DNA of 64,000 nt. Source: Verrucomicrobiales bacterium (GTDB lineage: Bacteria > Verrucomicrobiota > Verrucomicrobiia > Verrucomicrobiales > DEV007). Below, piece after piece: positions 42,133 to 51,630 of the stretch; position 1 is the stretch's first letter; the number at the start of each line of letters is the position of its first letter. The stretch is from the NCBI GenBank assembly GCA_029213005.1, contig JARGPI010000021.1:62001-126000 (forward strand), given 5' to 3'. The position numbers were made by a program, and so were the translations under genes. The notes under the pieces are model-generated. The model was given only the letters and a program-made list of their open reading frames with translations. It searched no databases and had not been told where the DNA came from.

Positions 42133-44727
42133 TTACCCGGGCAGGAGACTTCTCAGCGCAATTTTGGTTTTCATTAACTGCACGACCTCGTCGATCCGAA
42201 AAGGTTTGCTGACGTATCCATCGAAGGGAGTCTCCGGAGTCATCAGGTTTTCGCGAAAGACACTGGCGGTGATCGCAATGATGACCGGGGCTTCATCTCC
42301 TCTGGTGTCTTTGATCTTTCGTCCGGCCTGTTCGCCGTCCATTACCGGCATGCGGAGATCCATAAAGATCATGTGGGGCCGCCATTCTTCTTCCATCTTA
42401 ACCGCTTCGGCTCCGTTTTTGGCTTCTTTGATGGTGACGCCCAGTGGCGCGAGCAGTTTTTTGAGGAGCAGTCTGCCGGCGGCGACGTCGTCAACGATCA
42501 GAACCCGGGTCTCCAGAGAAGGTTGGTCGGCGGCCGGAATTTGACGATCAACAACCGTTGGCGCGTTGTGCGCAAAAGGGTTGGCCTGGATCAGCGGAAT
42601 GGAAAAGTGGAAAACACTTCCTTTTCCCGGAGTGCTTCTGACTCCGATCTGTCCATCCATCCCTTTGATGAAGCCTTTGCAGATCGAGAGTCCGAGACCG
42701 GTTCCCTCCAGTCCATCCTTCCGGTCAATTTGCTCGAAGGGCTGAAATAATTTCCCGAGGTCTTTGGAGGCGATGCCGGCGCCGGTGTCTTCCACTTCGA
42801 AGTGGAGCATGGGATGGTTATCTTCGGACCACTCATTGGTAATCCGGAGCTGAACCCGGCCAGTTTCGGTGAATTTGATCGCGTTACCGATTAGGTTTAC
42901 CAGGATCTGCCGGACTTTCCCCTGATCGATTTTGATGAAGTCCGGAACGTCCGTGGCAATGGTTGAGGTGAACCCGAGACCTTTTTCGATCGCTTTGATC
43001 GAAAGCATCGATTCCACCGTGGTTATGAAGTTTTTTAACTCCGTTGAAGTGAGTTTGATTTCATTCTGGCCCGCTTCGATGGCGGACATTTCAAGAACAT
43101 CGTTAATCAGGCAGAGGAGGTGTTCCCCGCTTTGGTTCACGATATCGAGCGTGGGGCGATGGCGGGCCGGGAAATCGGCGTCCTGTGCCATCAGCTGGGA
43201 GAATCCCATGATGGCGTTCATCGGCGTCCGCAGTTCATGGCTCATGTTAGCGAGGAAGTTACCTTTTGCTTTGCAGGCCGCTTCGGACCGGATGCGCTCT
43301 TTCTCCAGAGCGCGTAGCATCTGCTGGCGTTCCAGTTCCCCCGCCGTTCTTGCGGAAAGGATGCCGAGGAGGAAGGTGGCGTGTTCCGCTTCCCGATCGT
43401 AAGGCCCGGGGTCCGCGATCAGGAGGTATCCTTTCAACTCTCCCTCTGCGGAGATGACGGGATGGCCGTAGCAGGACTTGGCTCCGAGATCACTCAGAAA
43501 GCGCCACTGAGGGTGGATGCTCCGGGCGTGATCGGGAATATGGATTGGCGCGTGATTGTCGGTCGGGGCGTTGGAGGCAAGGCCTTCCATCGAGATGGTC
43601 TCTCCGTTGATCAGCCCTTCGCTGTCCCAGAAGCCGAGGAGGCTCGGTATTTCCTCATCGATCCCGATCACAAGACCGAAACGGACATTGAGTTTCGACG
43701 CGATCACTTCAGCGCAGGATTCAAAGAACTGAGTCCCAACCCTGCCGCCAATCGACTCCAGCGTTGTCTTGAAGAGAGACTGGCGATCGTTTAACCGGGA
43801 AATATTCCGTCCCGTGACGAGCACCTGCCGGTCGCCGGCTCGAAGAACGATCTCCGCTGAACAGAGGAATTGCAGGGTCTCGTCTGTCTCTGAGATCAGG
43901 CCGACTTCAAATTCTTTGACCTTTTTATTTTCGAGCAGCCTCGATTTGAGTGTCTCCCTGTCAGTAGGGGAAAGTTGGATGTTGAACGGAAGCGGTTTGC
44001 CAACGATATCGGATCGCGATCGGTTGAGTTCCTCCAAAGCCGGTTCATTGATTTCACTGATGGCCCCTTGGCTTAAATCGTATAACAACGTGGGCTCCGG
44101 GTTCATTTGGATCGCACGGTCTAAGATCAAATCACTGGCTGTAAACATCTCTCCGAGCCCGCGCCGTGCCGTTTCCCGGAGGTAGTGGTGTGAAATCATC
44201 TCCTCAGCCATCCGGGCCAGATCACTGAGAGTGTTTTTTTCCTCCGTCGTAAAAGTGCGTTGCTCTGTGTATAAAACACAAAGAGCTCCAAGCGCCTCTC
44301 CAGCCACCTCGATGGGATGCCCCATATACGAGCGGAGAAAAGGTTTGCCGGTCACGAGAGGATTGTCGTGGAAGCGGGCGTCGCTCTGTGCATCCTCTAC
44401 CACCATGGTTCGATCCTGAAGAATAGTGTGGGCGCAGAAGGAAACGTCTCGACTGGTCGAAGCCACATCAAGACCGCACTGGGATTTGAACCATTGGCGA
44501 TCACTGTCGAGTAGAGCGATTGCGGAGTAGTCGGCTCCTAAAGTTCGCCGGGCCAGCCGGGTCAAGCTGTCGAAACATTCCTCCGGTTCTGTGTCGAGGA
44601 TATTGAGGGCGTGTAAGAAAGCGATCCGATCCGCTTCTCCTTCGGGTCTGGGGGCTGTATGCATGGTACGTTTACGGGGGTTAACGTTGTCTTTGGGTTT
44701 TTTACCATAGCCTATAAAACAATGCAT
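42133..44727 (-). CDS. GAF-containing hybrid sensor histidine kinase with C-terminal receiver domain
   Basis: N-terminal GAF-like 'LTRLARRTLGADYSAIALLDSDRQWFKS', HisKA 'KGNFLANMSHELRTPMNAIMGF', HATPase 'GLEGTGLGLSICKGFI', REC 'LIVDDVAAGRLLLKKLL...IFMDLRMPVMDGEQAGRKIK'. Confidence 0.93.
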   Translation of the reverse strand: MHCFIGYGKKPKDNVNPRKRTMHTAPRPEGEADRIAFLHALNILDTEPEECFDSLTRLARRTLGADYSAIALLDSDRQWFKSQCGLDVASTSRDVSFCAHTILQDRTMVVEDAQSDARFHDNPLVTGKPFLRSYMGHPIEVAGEALGALCVLYTEQRTFTTEEKNTLSDLARMAEEMISHHYLRETARRGLGEMFTASDLILDRAIQMNPEPTLLYDLSQGAISEINEPALEELNRSRSDIVGKPLPFNIQLSPTDRETLKSRLLENKKVKEFEVGLISETDETLQFLCSAEIVLRAGDRQVLVTGRNISRLNDRQSLFKTTLESIGGRVGTQFFESCAEVIASKLNVRFGLVIGIDEEIPSLLGFWDSEGLINGETISMEGLASNAPTDNHAPIHIPDHARSIHPQWRFLSDLGAKSCYGHPVISAEGELKGYLLIADPGPYDREAEHATFLLGILSARTAGELERQQMLRALEKERIRSEAACKAKGNFLANMSHELRTPMNAIMGFSQLMAQDADFPARHRPTLDIVNQSGEHLLCLINDVLEMSAIEAGQNEIKLTSTELKNFITTVESMLSIKAIEKGLGFTSTIATDVPDFIKIDQGKVRQILVNLIGNAIKFTETGRVQLRITNEWSEDNHPMLHFEVEDTGAGIASKDLGKLFQPFEQIDRKDGLEGTGLGLSICKGFIKGMDGQIGVRSTPGKGSVFHFSIPLIQANPFAHNAPTVVDRQIPAADQPSLETRVLIVDDVAAGRLLLKKLLAPLGVTIKEAKNGAEAVKMEEEWRPHMIFMDLRMPVMDGEQAGRKIKDTRGDEAPVIIAITASVFRENLMTPETPFDGYVSKPFRIDEVVQLMKTKIALRSLLPG

Positions 44728-44838
44728 TACAAAAATTATGATAATTATATTTACGTTATCTCGTATTAGGGATTCGACGCGGCATTTTTAACCCAATCCT
44801 TGACCCTTTTCGGGTTGCCCTTAACGGTGTCGCCGATC

Positions 44839-45591
44839 ATGTCACCAGAACTGGAACTTACTATCGCTGCCGCCCGGGAAGCCGGGGAACTCCTTCGCGC
44901 CAATTACGAGAGCGATCTCGTGGTTGATGAAATGAAAGCTCACGACATCAAGTTGGATCTCGATGTGAAAACTCAGGAGTTAATTACTGATCGAATCCTG
45001 GCCACTTTTCCCGATCACGCAATTTACGGGGAGGAGGGCATTGCGGGTAAGCTCGACAGTTCCTCACAGTGGATTGTGGATCCGATCGATGGGACGGTGA
45101 ATTATTTCTACGGCATTCCACACTTCTGTGTGTCGATTGCTCTTCGCGAAGATGGCGAACTCAAACTCGGCGCGATTTACGATCCGATGATGGACGAGAT
45201 GTACGCGGTTGACTACGAAGGGCCGACCACTCGGAACGGGAAGCCGGTCAGTCCCAGTAACCGGGCTGAATTGAAACAGGCCGTGGTGACGATCGGCTTT
45301 TCAAAAACGAAGGAATCCATGGATGCCGGGCTCGAGCGCTATCGAAACATGGCTTATCAGGTGCGGAAAACCCGGATGATGGGTAGTGCCGCTCTCGCTC
45401 TCGCCTACATCGCCTGCGGTCGGCTCGATGCCTACATCGAGGAACAGATCAGTATCTGGGATATCGCGGCGGGTAAGCTGATGGTGGAACGAGGTGGTGG
45501 CGTGGTAAATCTTTCGCCCTCAACTTCTTCCGAGGATAAATCGGGGATTGTCGCGTTCAACGGGAAGCTTCCGCTGGACAATATTTCTTAA
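44839..45591 (+). CDS. Inositol monophosphatase-family phosphatase
   Basis: 'YGEEGI', 'WIVDPIDGTVNYFYGIPHFCVSIAL' and 'WDIAAGKLMVERGGG' are IMPase motifs. ORF track starts at 44800; the Met at 44839 is plausible. Confidence 0.9.
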   Translation: MSPELELTIAAAREAGELLRANYESDLVVDEMKAHDIKLDLDVKTQELITDRILATFPDHAIYGEEGIAGKLDSSSQWIVDPIDGTVNYFYGIPHFCVSIALREDGELKLGAIYDPMMDEMYAVDYEGPTTRNGKPVSPSNRAELKQAVVTIGFSKTKESMDAGLERYRNMAYQVRKTRMMGSAALALAYIACGRLDAYIEEQISIWDIAAGKLMVERGGGVVNLSPSTSSEDKSGIVAFNGKLPLDNIS

Positions 45592-45637
45592 AAATCACGT
45601 TGGCAAATTGGTTGATCATCCCTAGCATTACGGAGTT

Positions 45638-46138
45638 ATGAGATATCGAAACGGCATCGGATACGACGTCCACCGACTGGTTGAAGGAAGACCGCTCGTT
45701 CTGGGTGGAATCGTGATCCCTTTTGAAAAAGGACTCGATGGGCATTCTGATGCCGACGTCCTGTCTCATGCGATTGCTGACGCCATACTGGGCGCCCTCG
45801 GGGAGCCTGATATCGGCTTTTGGTTCCCTCCGACCGATGAGACGATCGAGGGAATTTCGAGCATGAAAATTTTGAAGAAAGCTCAGGACCTGGTCGAGGG
45901 AAAGCGGGCTTTCATCGAGAACATCGATTCAACAGTGATTGCTGAAGCTCCGAAAATTTTGCCTTATGCCGATCAGATGCGTCGTAAAATCAGCAGTGTG
46001 CTCAGCCTGCCTGCCGAGGATATCGGGATCAAAGCGACGACCAACGAGGAGATGGGTTTTGTCGGCCGAGGCGAAGGTATCGCCGTGATCGCCATCGCCA
46101 CGATCGCTTTTCCCGACGTGGAAGACGAAAGGCGATAG
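45638..46138 (+). CDS. ispF: 2-C-methyl-D-erythritol 2,4-cyclodiphosphate synthase
   Basis: 'RNGIGYDVHRLVEGRPLVLGGIVIPFEKGLDGHSDADVLSHAIADAILGALGEPDIGFWFPPTD' and 'IGIKATTNEEMGFVGRGEGIAVIA'. Confidence 0.96.
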   Translation: MRYRNGIGYDVHRLVEGRPLVLGGIVIPFEKGLDGHSDADVLSHAIADAILGALGEPDIGFWFPPTDETIEGISSMKILKKAQDLVEGKRAFIENIDSTVIAEAPKILPYADQMRRKISSVLSLPAEDIGIKATTNEEMGFVGRGEGIAVIAIATIAFPDVEDERR

Positions 46139-46142
46139 GTCT

Positions 46143-46293
46143 CTGTAGAACAGGCGTTAGTTTGGAAACTGTACCCTGTACAGTTTCGGACTGTACCCTG
46201 TACAATTAGCTGTAGAACAGGCGTCCCTGCCCGTTTGATCTCGCAAAGCCAACTAGCAAACACATTGCAAACAGCCGGGGACGCCTGTCCTAC
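46143..46293. repeat. Composite intergenic repeat: 15-bp direct repeat flanking a two-copy GTACCCTGTAC array, followed by an inverted copy
   Basis: ctgtagaacaggcgt at 46143..46157 and 46210..46224; inverted acgcctgtcctac at 46281..46293; gtaccctgtac at 46171..46181 and 46193..46203 (22-bp spacing). Confidence 0.88.
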
Positions 46294-46309
46294 GTGGTTG
46301 ATAATACCA

Positions 46310-48676
46310 TCACTGCACAAAGAGGAATTGCTGCGTGTTCAGCAAAACCCAGACGAGACCCCGGAAATTGGGATCGTTTTCATCAGCGAGTTCGGTTTTA
46401 GCGGTTTGGAGTTCCGCGGCGGTTGGTTCGCGGGTCAGCATGGCTTGAAAGATGAGGCGGATCTTTTCATCGTCGGTTTCCGCCATCTCGAGTCGACGGC
46501 CGAAGACGGCGAAGGGATTGGTGAGTGCTTCGATCATAGGCCCGTTCAATAAATTGAGTGCTTGTGGAACCGAGGCGTGATGGCTCGCATTCTCAATCAC
46601 TTCACGGTCTGACTGACCAAAGTCGCGCAGAAAATGCCCCCGGGGAGCCGGCATTTCCAGCTCCGAAGCGCGTGCCATTTTTGAAACGAGCTGTTTGAAA
46701 TTTCGGAACTCTTTTTGCTGATTTCGCTTCCATTCATGCAGCTCGCCACCTTTCAGTTCTGCGGGTGGTTCGGGTAGTTCGATTTCAGGTAGCGAAGTAT
46801 AGATAGTCGCCGTGCTGGAATCCATCTCTTCAGTCATCATCGCGGAGGTCATTTGCGTTTCATTGACTCCCAACATGGTTTTGAGAAGCTCGCCGCTTTC
46901 TTTGGCGTTATGGAGATCTTTCAGACCGATTTCGTTGATGGCGGTCTGCATATTTTTGTTCAGTTCATTGAGCTCCTTTTTCAGCGATTGATATAGATCT
47001 TCTTTTCCGGAAGTTTTGGCATCGGCCATGGCGAAACTGAGGCGTTCCGATTCGCTGCGTTGATTGCGGACCATCGGGGCGAGGGTTTCCATCATTTTGA
47101 CATAGTCATCAAACTCGCGGCCTTCGAGACTGGTCCAGGTGAGGCGCTCTTTTTCGACGGACTGGAGTTGGGATTTTAAAAGTGGGCGGTAGCGCTCGGG
47201 CGAGGGGATACACATTGCAACCATCGAGTCCCAGATCTGCTCGGCTGACATTCTTTTTAATTCGGGACCGGTAAAGTAGGACAGGGCGCCGGGATACACT
47301 TCCTCCCGGTTGACGGCACGCTGCCAGGTTTCGGTTTGAAAGAGAATCTTCAGGAATGCCTGCATGTCGTAGTCGAGCTCGACCATCAGGTTTTCGATAT
47401 AGGTAAGGAGTTCCGGATTCGAAACCATGGTGTAGTCCGTCAGGTCATCGACTGGTTCGAAAAGTCCTGCTCCAAATGCAAATTTCCAAAGCCGGTTGGC
47501 AATCACCCGGGTGAAGCGAGGCGTGTCATCGCGGGTAAGCCAGTTCGCGTAGGTCTCAATCAGTGGCTCCCCGTTTTTCTCTCCGATCTTTTCACCGAAC
47601 ATGGTGGCTGGCTGAATAACGTCGTGCGGTGCTGCGTCCTTATATTGATAGTCGTGAGGGAGTTGCAGTTCCTGATCTTTTTCGACTACCGAATATCGCA
47701 GGAGAGGTTTATACATCAAAACTCCGGCCCAGTAGGCTCCGTAGGCGAGATCGTCGGCTTTTTTTGCGGCGGCCCAACCTCGTTGCACGGCGGAGCGAAA
47801 CTCATCTTTGCTCATCGTCCCTTTGCCGCCGATCCATTGGTCGTAGGAACTCTTGGAATGTTTTTCGATATGAGTTTCGAGACGTTCCAAAGATGGCATC
47901 GGGAAACCGTCCCCCAGTCCGACGCCTTCGAGGTAGGCTTCCTTCTTCCGGGCTTTGAATCCCTGAATCGCATTGATCCGGTGGGGGGCATAAGTATAGA
48001 CATCGGTCGCGTTGATTTGGTAACTGAACGCTGCCATTTTGTAGTAATCCATCTGAGTCCATTTATCGAACGGGTGGTCATGACACTGCGCACATTCGAG
48101 ACGGGTTCCGAGAAAGATCCGTACCGTATTGGCCATGTTATCGAGGGGCATGCCCCGGTCGCGATGGTAATAGCCGGTGGCACCGTTATCCCAGGTTTTG
48201 CCGCGGGCGGTGACCAGTTGATAGACCAGCTCATCGTAGGGCAGGTTTTCCTTGAGCGCTTTTTTTAGCCAGAACTGGTAGTGAAGAAAAGCATTGCGGC
48301 TGGGACCCTGATCGGTCATTCGTAAAATGTCGGACCAGAAATTGTAGAAATGACTCTGGAAGGCGTCGCTTTCGATCAGTTGGGAAATGAGTTCGTTGCG
48401 GTCTTTGTTTTGATAGAAACTCTCGGCTTCCTCGATGGTGGGAATCCGGCCGGCGATGGCGAGGTAGGTGCGCCGGAGAAAGGCGGCATCATCTATTTTG
48501 TCGCCGGGGTTCAGGGATTGTTTTTTTAAACCGGCAGCGACGAGATTATCAATTTGTGCTGAGTGGTTTGGGGGATTTTTGCCATGGCCGAAGGAACCGG
48601 CGAGAAAAAGACTAAGCGCGAAAATAACAGAGTGGTGCCGCATCTTTTCCAGTAATGCTGTGCCGCCATGATTCAA
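46310..48676 (-). CDS. DUF1549/DUF1553-domain protein
   Basis: 'AQIDNLVAAGLKKQSLNPGDKIDDAAFLRRTYLAIAGRIPTIEEAESF', 'ECAQCHDHPFDKW' and 'TRVIANRLWKFAFGAGLFEPVDDLTDYTMVSNPELLTYI'. Confidence 0.9.
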   Translation of the reverse strand: MNHGGTALLEKMRHHSVIFALSLFLAGSFGHGKNPPNHSAQIDNLVAAGLKKQSLNPGDKIDDAAFLRRTYLAIAGRIPTIEEAESFYQNKDRNELISQLIESDAFQSHFYNFWSDILRMTDQGPSRNAFLHYQFWLKKALKENLPYDELVYQLVTARGKTWDNGATGYYHRDRGMPLDNMANTVRIFLGTRLECAQCHDHPFDKWTQMDYYKMAAFSYQINATDVYTYAPHRINAIQGFKARKKEAYLEGVGLGDGFPMPSLERLETHIEKHSKSSYDQWIGGKGTMSKDEFRSAVQRGWAAAKKADDLAYGAYWAGVLMYKPLLRYSVVEKDQELQLPHDYQYKDAAPHDVIQPATMFGEKIGEKNGEPLIETYANWLTRDDTPRFTRVIANRLWKFAFGAGLFEPVDDLTDYTMVSNPELLTYIENLMVELDYDMQAFLKILFQTETWQRAVNREEVYPGALSYFTGPELKRMSAEQIWDSMVAMCIPSPERYRPLLKSQLQSVEKERLTWTSLEGREFDDYVKMMETLAPMVRNQRSESERLSFAMADAKTSGKEDLYQSLKKELNELNKNMQTAINEIGLKDLHNAKESGELLKTMLGVNETQMTSAMMTEEMDSSTATIYTSLPEIELPEPPAELKGGELHEWKRNQQKEFRNFKQLVSKMARASELEMPAPRGHFLRDFGQSDREVIENASHHASVPQALNLLNGPMIEALTNPFAVFGRRLEMAETDDEKIRLIFQAMLTREPTAAELQTAKTELADENDPNFRGLVWVLLNTQQFLFVQ

Positions 48677-48703
48677 CTCGCATTTATGCGGTAAATCGTT
48701 AGG

Positions 48704-50023
48704 GTGTCGGCGTTGCCGGGAGATAAGACAGTGCCGAAAATTGGACTGACCACAGCGATCGCAATCGTCGTCGCTAATATGGTTGGTACCGGGATATTCG
48801 GGAGTTTAGGATTCCAGGTTGCGGTGATCCCTTCGGGCTTCCCGGTTCTGTTGCTCTGGTTGATTGGCGGGGTGATATCGGTTTGCGGCGCGATGTGTTA
48901 CTCAGAGTTGGCGGCGATGTTTCCCCGGTCGGGAGGGGAATACCAGCTTCTCAATTGTTGTTGGCCCAAAATCGTGGGTTTCCTCTCCGGCTGGATCTCG
49001 GTCACCGCCGGTTTTACCGCGCCGATCGCGTTGAACGCGGTTTTGATGGGGCAGTATCTTGAGGCGATCACTGGTTGGCACTCGAATTGGTTCGCAGTGC
49101 TGGTAGTTGCCGGAGTTTGTTTGATTCATCTCGGCAAGTTGAACGGGATCGCTAAGTTCCAGGCGAGTTTCACCGCGGCTAAACTGATTTTGATCGTGAG
49201 CCTGGGGATCCTCGGTTTCGCACTCGGGACGCGACAGGATATTTCGTTTCTTCCCCGGGCAGGGGATCGTGAGTTGATTCTCTCTCCGGAATTCGGGATT
49301 TCGCTGGTCTTCGTTCTCTACGCCTATGCGGGATGGAATGCCGCGACCTACATGATCGATGAAGTCCGCGATCCCAAAAGGGTCGTCCCCTTGGCTATCC
49401 TGATCGGAACGGCAATTGTCACGGCGGTCTATCTCTTTGTGAATGCGGCTTTTCTTTACTCGACTCCCATCGCAGATCTGGCCGGGGAGCCTGAAGCGGG
49501 GTTGATCGCCTCAAAAGCGATCCTTGGAACAAAGGCGGGAAATATTATGGGCCTGATCATCGCCTTTGGCTTGATATCGACCATCAGTTCGATGACCTGG
49601 GCCGGGCCGAGAGTCACTTACGCTATCGGGCAGGATTATCCTTTGTTCCGGAAGTTTGCTCATTTGAATCAGAACGGGGTGCCCTCCGTGGCGATCATTT
49701 TTCAATCGCTTCTCGCCGTGATTTTGATTCTCTCCGCGAGTTTTGAGCAGTTGCTCCATTACATTCAGGCGCTTCTCACTGTTTCGTCGATGGCGGTGGT
49801 TGTCGGAATGATGTGGTTACGAATTCGCCAACCCGGGCTCGAGCGACCGTTCCGCGCCTGGGGTTTTCCTGTCACTCCCATTATTTTTCTGGCCTGCACG
49901 GGCGGCATTTTGTTTTTTCAGATTCAGCAAAAGCCGCTGGAATGTCTCTGGGGAGCGCTGACTTTGGTCATCGGAGCGGCAATTTACTATGGAATCGTCC
50001 GATCGAGCCGATTTTGCCCTTGA
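48704..50023 (+). CDS. APC-family amino acid permease
   Basis: 'IGLTTAIAIVVANMVGTGIFGSLGFQ', 'CYSELAAMFPRSGGEYQLL' and 'YAYAGWNAATYMIDEVRDPKRVVPLAI'. Confidence 0.9.
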   Translation: MSALPGDKTVPKIGLTTAIAIVVANMVGTGIFGSLGFQVAVIPSGFPVLLLWLIGGVISVCGAMCYSELAAMFPRSGGEYQLLNCCWPKIVGFLSGWISVTAGFTAPIALNAVLMGQYLEAITGWHSNWFAVLVVAGVCLIHLGKLNGIAKFQASFTAAKLILIVSLGILGFALGTRQDISFLPRAGDRELILSPEFGISLVFVLYAYAGWNAATYMIDEVRDPKRVVPLAILIGTAIVTAVYLFVNAAFLYSTPIADLAGEPEAGLIASKAILGTKAGNIMGLIIAFGLISTISSMTWAGPRVTYAIGQDYPLFRKFAHLNQNGVPSVAIIFQSLLAVILILSASFEQLLHYIQALLTVSSMAVVVGMMWLRIRQPGLERPFRAWGFPVTPIIFLACTGGILFFQIQQKPLECLWGALTLVIGAAIYYGIVRSSRFCP

Positions 50024-50098
50024 CCATACGGCAAAACCGAGGAAATTGCCCGCCCGTCGCGATGACGGATTTGATTATAACATTTCACAGGCAAAGAC

Positions 50099-50362
50099 AT
50101 GTCACGAGTTTGCAAAATTACAGGCGCTAAGGTTACTTCAGGTCGCAGAATCCACCGCAGTGGTAAAGCGAAGAAGAAGGGCGGTATCGGACGTCACGTC
50201 ACCAAGACAGTGAAGCGTCAGTTTAAGCCAAACTTGCGCAACAAGCGGATTTGGGTTCCGGAGCTCAACAAGTATGTTCGCGTTAAGGTGAGTGCCCGCG
50301 GTCTCAAGACCATCGACAAGAACGGTGCTTACAAGACCCTTAAGGCTGCTGGTCTTATCTAA
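50099..50362 (+). CDS. rpmB: 50S ribosomal protein L28
   Basis: MSRVCKITGAKVTSGRRIHRSGKAKKKGGIGRHVTKTVKRQFKPNLRNKRIWVPELNKYVRVKVSARGLKTIDKNG. Confidence 0.95.
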   Translation: MSRVCKITGAKVTSGRRIHRSGKAKKKGGIGRHVTKTVKRQFKPNLRNKRIWVPELNKYVRVKVSARGLKTIDKNGAYKTLKAAGLI

Positions 50363-50370
50363 TTGGTTCG

Positions 50371-51012
50371 ATGCGGCCCGTGGAAGGTTCATCCTTTTGG
50401 TCGCAATCGGATTATGACGAGCGGGAAGAATTCGCCCGCTCCGTCAAGGTCTCACTTTTAGGGGTGTCTCCTCGCGGAGTCGCCTCTTTCCAGCCCGGCA
50501 GCGAAACCATTGCGGAAGACTGGGCCATCTGGCGTCGGCTTCCCTTTGCTGAGGGTATCGGACCGGTTCTGGAGCAGACTTACCGTCTCGCTTCCGCGCT
50601 GAAATTGCGGGAAGTGGCAGAGCTGGATCACTTTCTGGGTGAGAAGCTTGGAACCGAGCTGTCCCGGTCCCTTATTGATGCGGCCAAGCCGTTTATCGAA
50701 GGTAAGGACCAAATGCGGGGCAACCGGGAGTGGCGAAAGTATTGTCTGAAACTGGAAAATGGCGAGGCGCCCGGTCATCTGCCGGTGATGTTTGCGCTCC
50801 ATGCGGTGATGTTTCGCCTGCCGCTTGCCTGTGCGCTTCAGGCGTATGCCTGGTTTGAATGGAAAACGGGGCATCTCGCGATTGGAAAGTCTTCACAAGC
50901 CGGTCATGCCGAAGAGCCGCCGGTTCTTTTTCTGGATGTGAAGCAGGAAATTGCTCAAATTATCAACCCCGGACCGTCAGACGAGGATGAAACCGGGTTG
51001 AGAGTGGTTTGA
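50371..51012 (+). CDS. Hypothetical protein (possible distant UreF-like similarity, weak)
   Basis: 213-aa ORF starting 9 bp after rpmB and codirectional. 'PVMFALHAVMFRLPLACALQAYAWFEWKTGHLAIG' loosely resembles UreF. Confidence 0.65.
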   Translation: MRPVEGSSFWSQSDYDEREEFARSVKVSLLGVSPRGVASFQPGSETIAEDWAIWRRLPFAEGIGPVLEQTYRLASALKLREVAELDHFLGEKLGTELSRSLIDAAKPFIEGKDQMRGNREWRKYCLKLENGEAPGHLPVMFALHAVMFRLPLACALQAYAWFEWKTGHLAIGKSSQAGHAEEPPVLFLDVKQEIAQIINPGPSDEDETGLRVV

Positions 51013-51082
51013 AATTTTTGACCCAAATATTTGATTTGGTTCCGTCGATAAGTATCATAAAACCGAAGTATGCCTGATTGTT

Positions 51083-51370
51083 ATGTCCATTGATCTCGAC
51101 GAAATCGTCATTGCCGACACCGAGACAGACACTGATCTCGACACCCCCTGGAACGTCATCGTCTTTGATGATCCGGTGAATCTGATGAGTTTTGTAACTC
51201 TGGTCTTCAAGCGAATCTTCGGTTACGATCAGTCGCAGTCCGAAAAACTCATGCTGGAGGTGCACAATTCCGGGAAATCGGTGGTCTGGACCGGGGCAAA
51301 AGAGCGCGCCGAATTCTACGTCCAGCAACTCCACAGCTATCAGCTGAACGCTTCGATGCAAAAGTCGTAG
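51083..51370 (+). CDS. clpS: ATP-dependent Clp protease adaptor ClpS
   Basis: 'DTPWNVIVFDDPVNLMSFVTLVFKRIFGYDQSQSEKLMLEVHNSGKSVVWTGAKERAEFYVQQLHSYQL' is a ClpS signature. Confidence 0.93.
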   Translation: MSIDLDEIVIADTETDTDLDTPWNVIVFDDPVNLMSFVTLVFKRIFGYDQSQSEKLMLEVHNSGKSVVWTGAKERAEFYVQQLHSYQLNASMQKS

Positions 51371-51406
51371 CTGATTCGGATTCTTTCGATCAACTGTCCG
51401 GGTGCA

Positions 51407-51436
51407 AACCGTCCTATTCCGGGCGGTTTTTTTTGT
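51407..51436 (+). terminator. Rho-independent terminator after clpS
   Basis: AAACCGTCC-tattcc-GGGCGGTTT (one G-U pair) followed by a T run. Confidence 0.85.
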
Positions 51437-51491
51437 TTTGTAAAGCCGGTATTTGTCCGTCTGGAATGAGGAATTTTCATGGTTTTGGGTC

Positions 51492-51527
51492 AATTCTCCC
51501 TATTCCCGATAAAAAATAGGGAGAATT
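51492..51527. promoter_or_regulatory. 13-bp perfect inverted repeat upstream of cysI
   Basis: aattctccctatt (51492..51504), 10-nt spacer cccgataaaa, aatagggagaatt (51515..51527). No T run on either side. Confidence 0.7.
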
Positions 51528-51630
51528 CCGAAAAAAAGTAATGATTTATCCAGACTCGTAGGTATATTCCGCGCCAAATAGCGGGTTATTTTTGGGCGCT
51601 TCTCCAAAAATACTCTAAATACTATAAATT

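Noticed and set aside
46211-46293. Long inverted repeat after ispF as a simple rho-independent terminator
   Set aside because: The arms are about 50 nt apart with no T run after either arm; it fits a dispersed repeat better than a terminator.
47336-48268. 310-aa plus-strand ORF opposite the DUF1549/DUF1553 gene
   Set aside because: Shadow ORF; the minus-strand protein has clear family motifs.
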